Assembly (NCBI GenBank): GCA_002315975.1
Contig: DCIK01000027.1
Span: 1 to 23,079, forward strand
Reading direction: 5' to 3'
Source of the DNA: Clostridiales bacterium UBA1728
GTDB taxonomy: Bacteria; Bacillota; Clostridia; Oscillospirales; Oscillospiraceae
DNA length: 23,079 nt
Shown piece by piece: positions 22,260-23,079 of this stretch (the stretch's first letter is position 1; each line of letters opens with the position of its first letter). Below the pieces are notes generated by a model, which searched no databases, was not told the origin of the DNA, and worked only from the letters and a program-made list of their open reading frames with translations. The translations under genes and the position numbers were made by a program.

Positions 22260-22985
22260 TTAATAAAACTGTTTCAGATACTCTGATACAGAACGGGTCA
22301 TCTCTTTAGAGAAATCACTGTTGAACTTACGATTACAGAAAGCTTTCATATACTCGTTATAGCCTGTTTCTCCTGCGTGAGGGGTCCACATCTCTCTGTA
22401 ATCATCATCAGACAATGGCCGATAACTATTCTCATGAACGATGTATTTCATATCGACACGAGCCGGTTTTTTACGTTTCAGCTGACCTTCCGTCGGATAT
22501 CCGAAGATCAGCATCCCTGCCGGAAATACATATTCCGGCAAATGAAGCAACTTTCTCTGCGCCTCACAATTCTCCATGATATCACCGATGTAGCAGGAGC
22601 CGATCCCAAGAGATTCTGCCGCGACAACTGCGTTCTGCGCCGCGATCATTGCATCGTCAATGGCAAGAATCAGGTCTCCGGCACCCGGCTTTCTGGGCTG
22701 ACAGTCAGCGGCCAGAAAGCCTTCATACCATTTTTTGCAATCCGCGCAGAAGATCAGAACCATCTTTGCTTTTGCAATCATCGGCTGATGATCACAGCTG
22801 TCAACCAATTTTTCCTTCAGTTCCCGGTTCGTGACATCAATGATCGTATATAATTGCTGGTTTCCCGCAGTCGGAGCCTGTGTGGCTGCCTCTAAAATAA
22901 TCCTTTTATCTTCGTTGGAAATCTCCTGTTCCGTAAAAGCACGGATTGATTTTCGATCAAATAATTCCTGAATGGTCTGATTCAT
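22260..22985 (-). CDS. Nitroreductase family protein (NfsA/FRP-like FMN reductase)
   Basis: This 241-residue protein has the length and motifs of an NfsA/NfrA-type, FMN-dependent, NADPH-using reductase: DRKSIRAFTEQEIS near the start, the QAPTAGNQQLYT motif at about 36-47 that binds FMN phosphate, the AIDDAMIAAQNAVVAAESLGIGSCYIGD helix and RVDMKYIVHENSYR. The chosen ATG (22985) has a good AGGAAGG site; the frame extends 7 codons upstream without one. It is probably a single-gene unit. Base composition is clearly lower in G+C than the glycan region, which could mark a recent arrival, or simply a different expression class. The physiological substrate (flavin, quinone or nitro compound) cannot be told. 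Confidence 0.9.
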   Translation of the reverse strand: MNQTIQELFDRKSIRAFTEQEISNEDKRIILEAATQAPTAGNQQLYTIIDVTNRELKEKLVDSCDHQPMIAKAKMVLIFCADCKKWYEGFLAADCQPRKPGAGDLILAIDDAMIAAQNAVVAAESLGIGSCYIGDIMENCEAQRKLLHLPEYVFPAGMLIFGYPTEGQLKRKKPARVDMKYIVHENSYRPLSDDDYREMWTPHAGETGYNEYMKAFCNRKFNSDFSKEMTRSVSEYLKQFY

Positions 22986-23079
22986 TTTTTCCTTCCTCTC
23001 TGACATCGTATGTGAGTTGCCAAGGAACCTGTCCCTTTGATACTTCTCGCGACATCAAGACCACCGTCTCCACATGGGT
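22957..23079 (-). CDS. Possible C-terminal tail of an RlmD/TrmA-type rRNA methyltransferase (partial)
   Basis: The minus-strand frame entering from the right edge reads THVETVVLMSREVS, which resembles the end of 23S rRNA uracil-5-methyltransferases (H-V-E-T-V-V-L-M-S-R). Members of the family normally end within a few residues of this point. Here the frame continues through the repeat core (KGQVPWQ) and stops only at 22957, inside the nitroreductase coding region, so the tail appears altered by the repeat. Only 40 codons are in the window, so the family is a guess from one motif. Confidence 0.4.
   Translation of the reverse strand, partial: THVETVVLMSREVSKGQVPWQLTYDVREEGKNESDHSGII
23018..23040. 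repeat. Single-arm copy of the GGGACAGGTTCC repeat core
   Basis: GGAACCTGTCCC at 23024-23035 matches the right-arm core of the palindrome at 1-79. Only one arm is seen; the flanks (TTGCCAA and TTTGATA) form at best a weak inverted pair. It lies between the nitroreductase start and a possible methyltransferase tail. Confidence 0.65.

Noticed and set aside
1..23079. CRISPR arrays, tRNA or rRNA genes, complete insertion sequences, phage genes
   Set aside because: No direct-repeat arrays with spacers, no cloverleaf or rRNA-like segments, and no transposase, integrase or phage structural proteins were seen.

Overview
The window looks like chromosomal DNA of a high-GC, anaerobic Gram-positive bacterium of the class Clostridia. 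An Oscillospiraceae-type gut organism is my best guess, but no marker gene proves it. The reasons are strong AGGAGG-type ribosome binding sites, tightly packed operons with ATGA overlaps, a dedicated carrier-protein acylation system, amino-acid ABC transporter fusions typical of Clostridia, and GGGGACAGGTTCC-type intergenic palindromes. Coding density is very high and no gap exceeds about 220 bases. I saw no rRNA, tRNA, CRISPR array or complete insertion sequence.

Layout. (1) 77-3085, leftward: a GT4 glycosyltransferase, a YgjV-like membrane protein and two GNAT acetyltransferases form one operon that ends in a large palindrome at 1-79. (2) 3269-4552, rightward: an acyl carrier protein and a membrane acyltransferase (AT3 type). 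They run into a shared bidirectional terminator and meet a leftward operon (8781-4614) of a double-domain GT2, a second GT2 and an AMP-forming ligase. (3) 8848-12255, leftward: an S66 LD-carboxypeptidase-like protein, a 73-aa unknown, a cysteine-rich U32-like protein, a second palindrome, a YaeR-type VOC protein and an N-terminal-cysteine amidase. (4) 12473-15566, rightward, from a clear promoter with a 14-bp palindrome at its start: a second AMP-forming ligase, a second carrier protein and a second membrane acyltransferase. (5) 22104-15681, leftward: four transport genes with unusual fusions: a permuted binding-protein/permease fusion, an ABC ATPase with an extra C-terminal domain, a MATE transporter with a histidine-kinase-ATPase-like tail, and a PTS EIIBC fused to an HPr domain. 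(6) 22260-22985: a nitroreductase of visibly lower GC, then a third copy of the repeat core and what may be the tail of an rRNA methyltransferase.

How the genes may work together. Regions 2 and 4 each hold the same three parts: a ligase to activate an acyl group, a carrier protein with a phosphopantetheine serine, and a multi-spanning acyltransferase with a K-X10-H motif. This has the logic of the Dlt (D-alanylation) system, but with AT3-type rather than MBOAT acyltransferases. Beside three glycosyltransferases, it suggests two acyl-decoration pathways for a surface glycan. The transport operon in region 5 is the second point of interest, because each protein carries an appended or rearranged domain.
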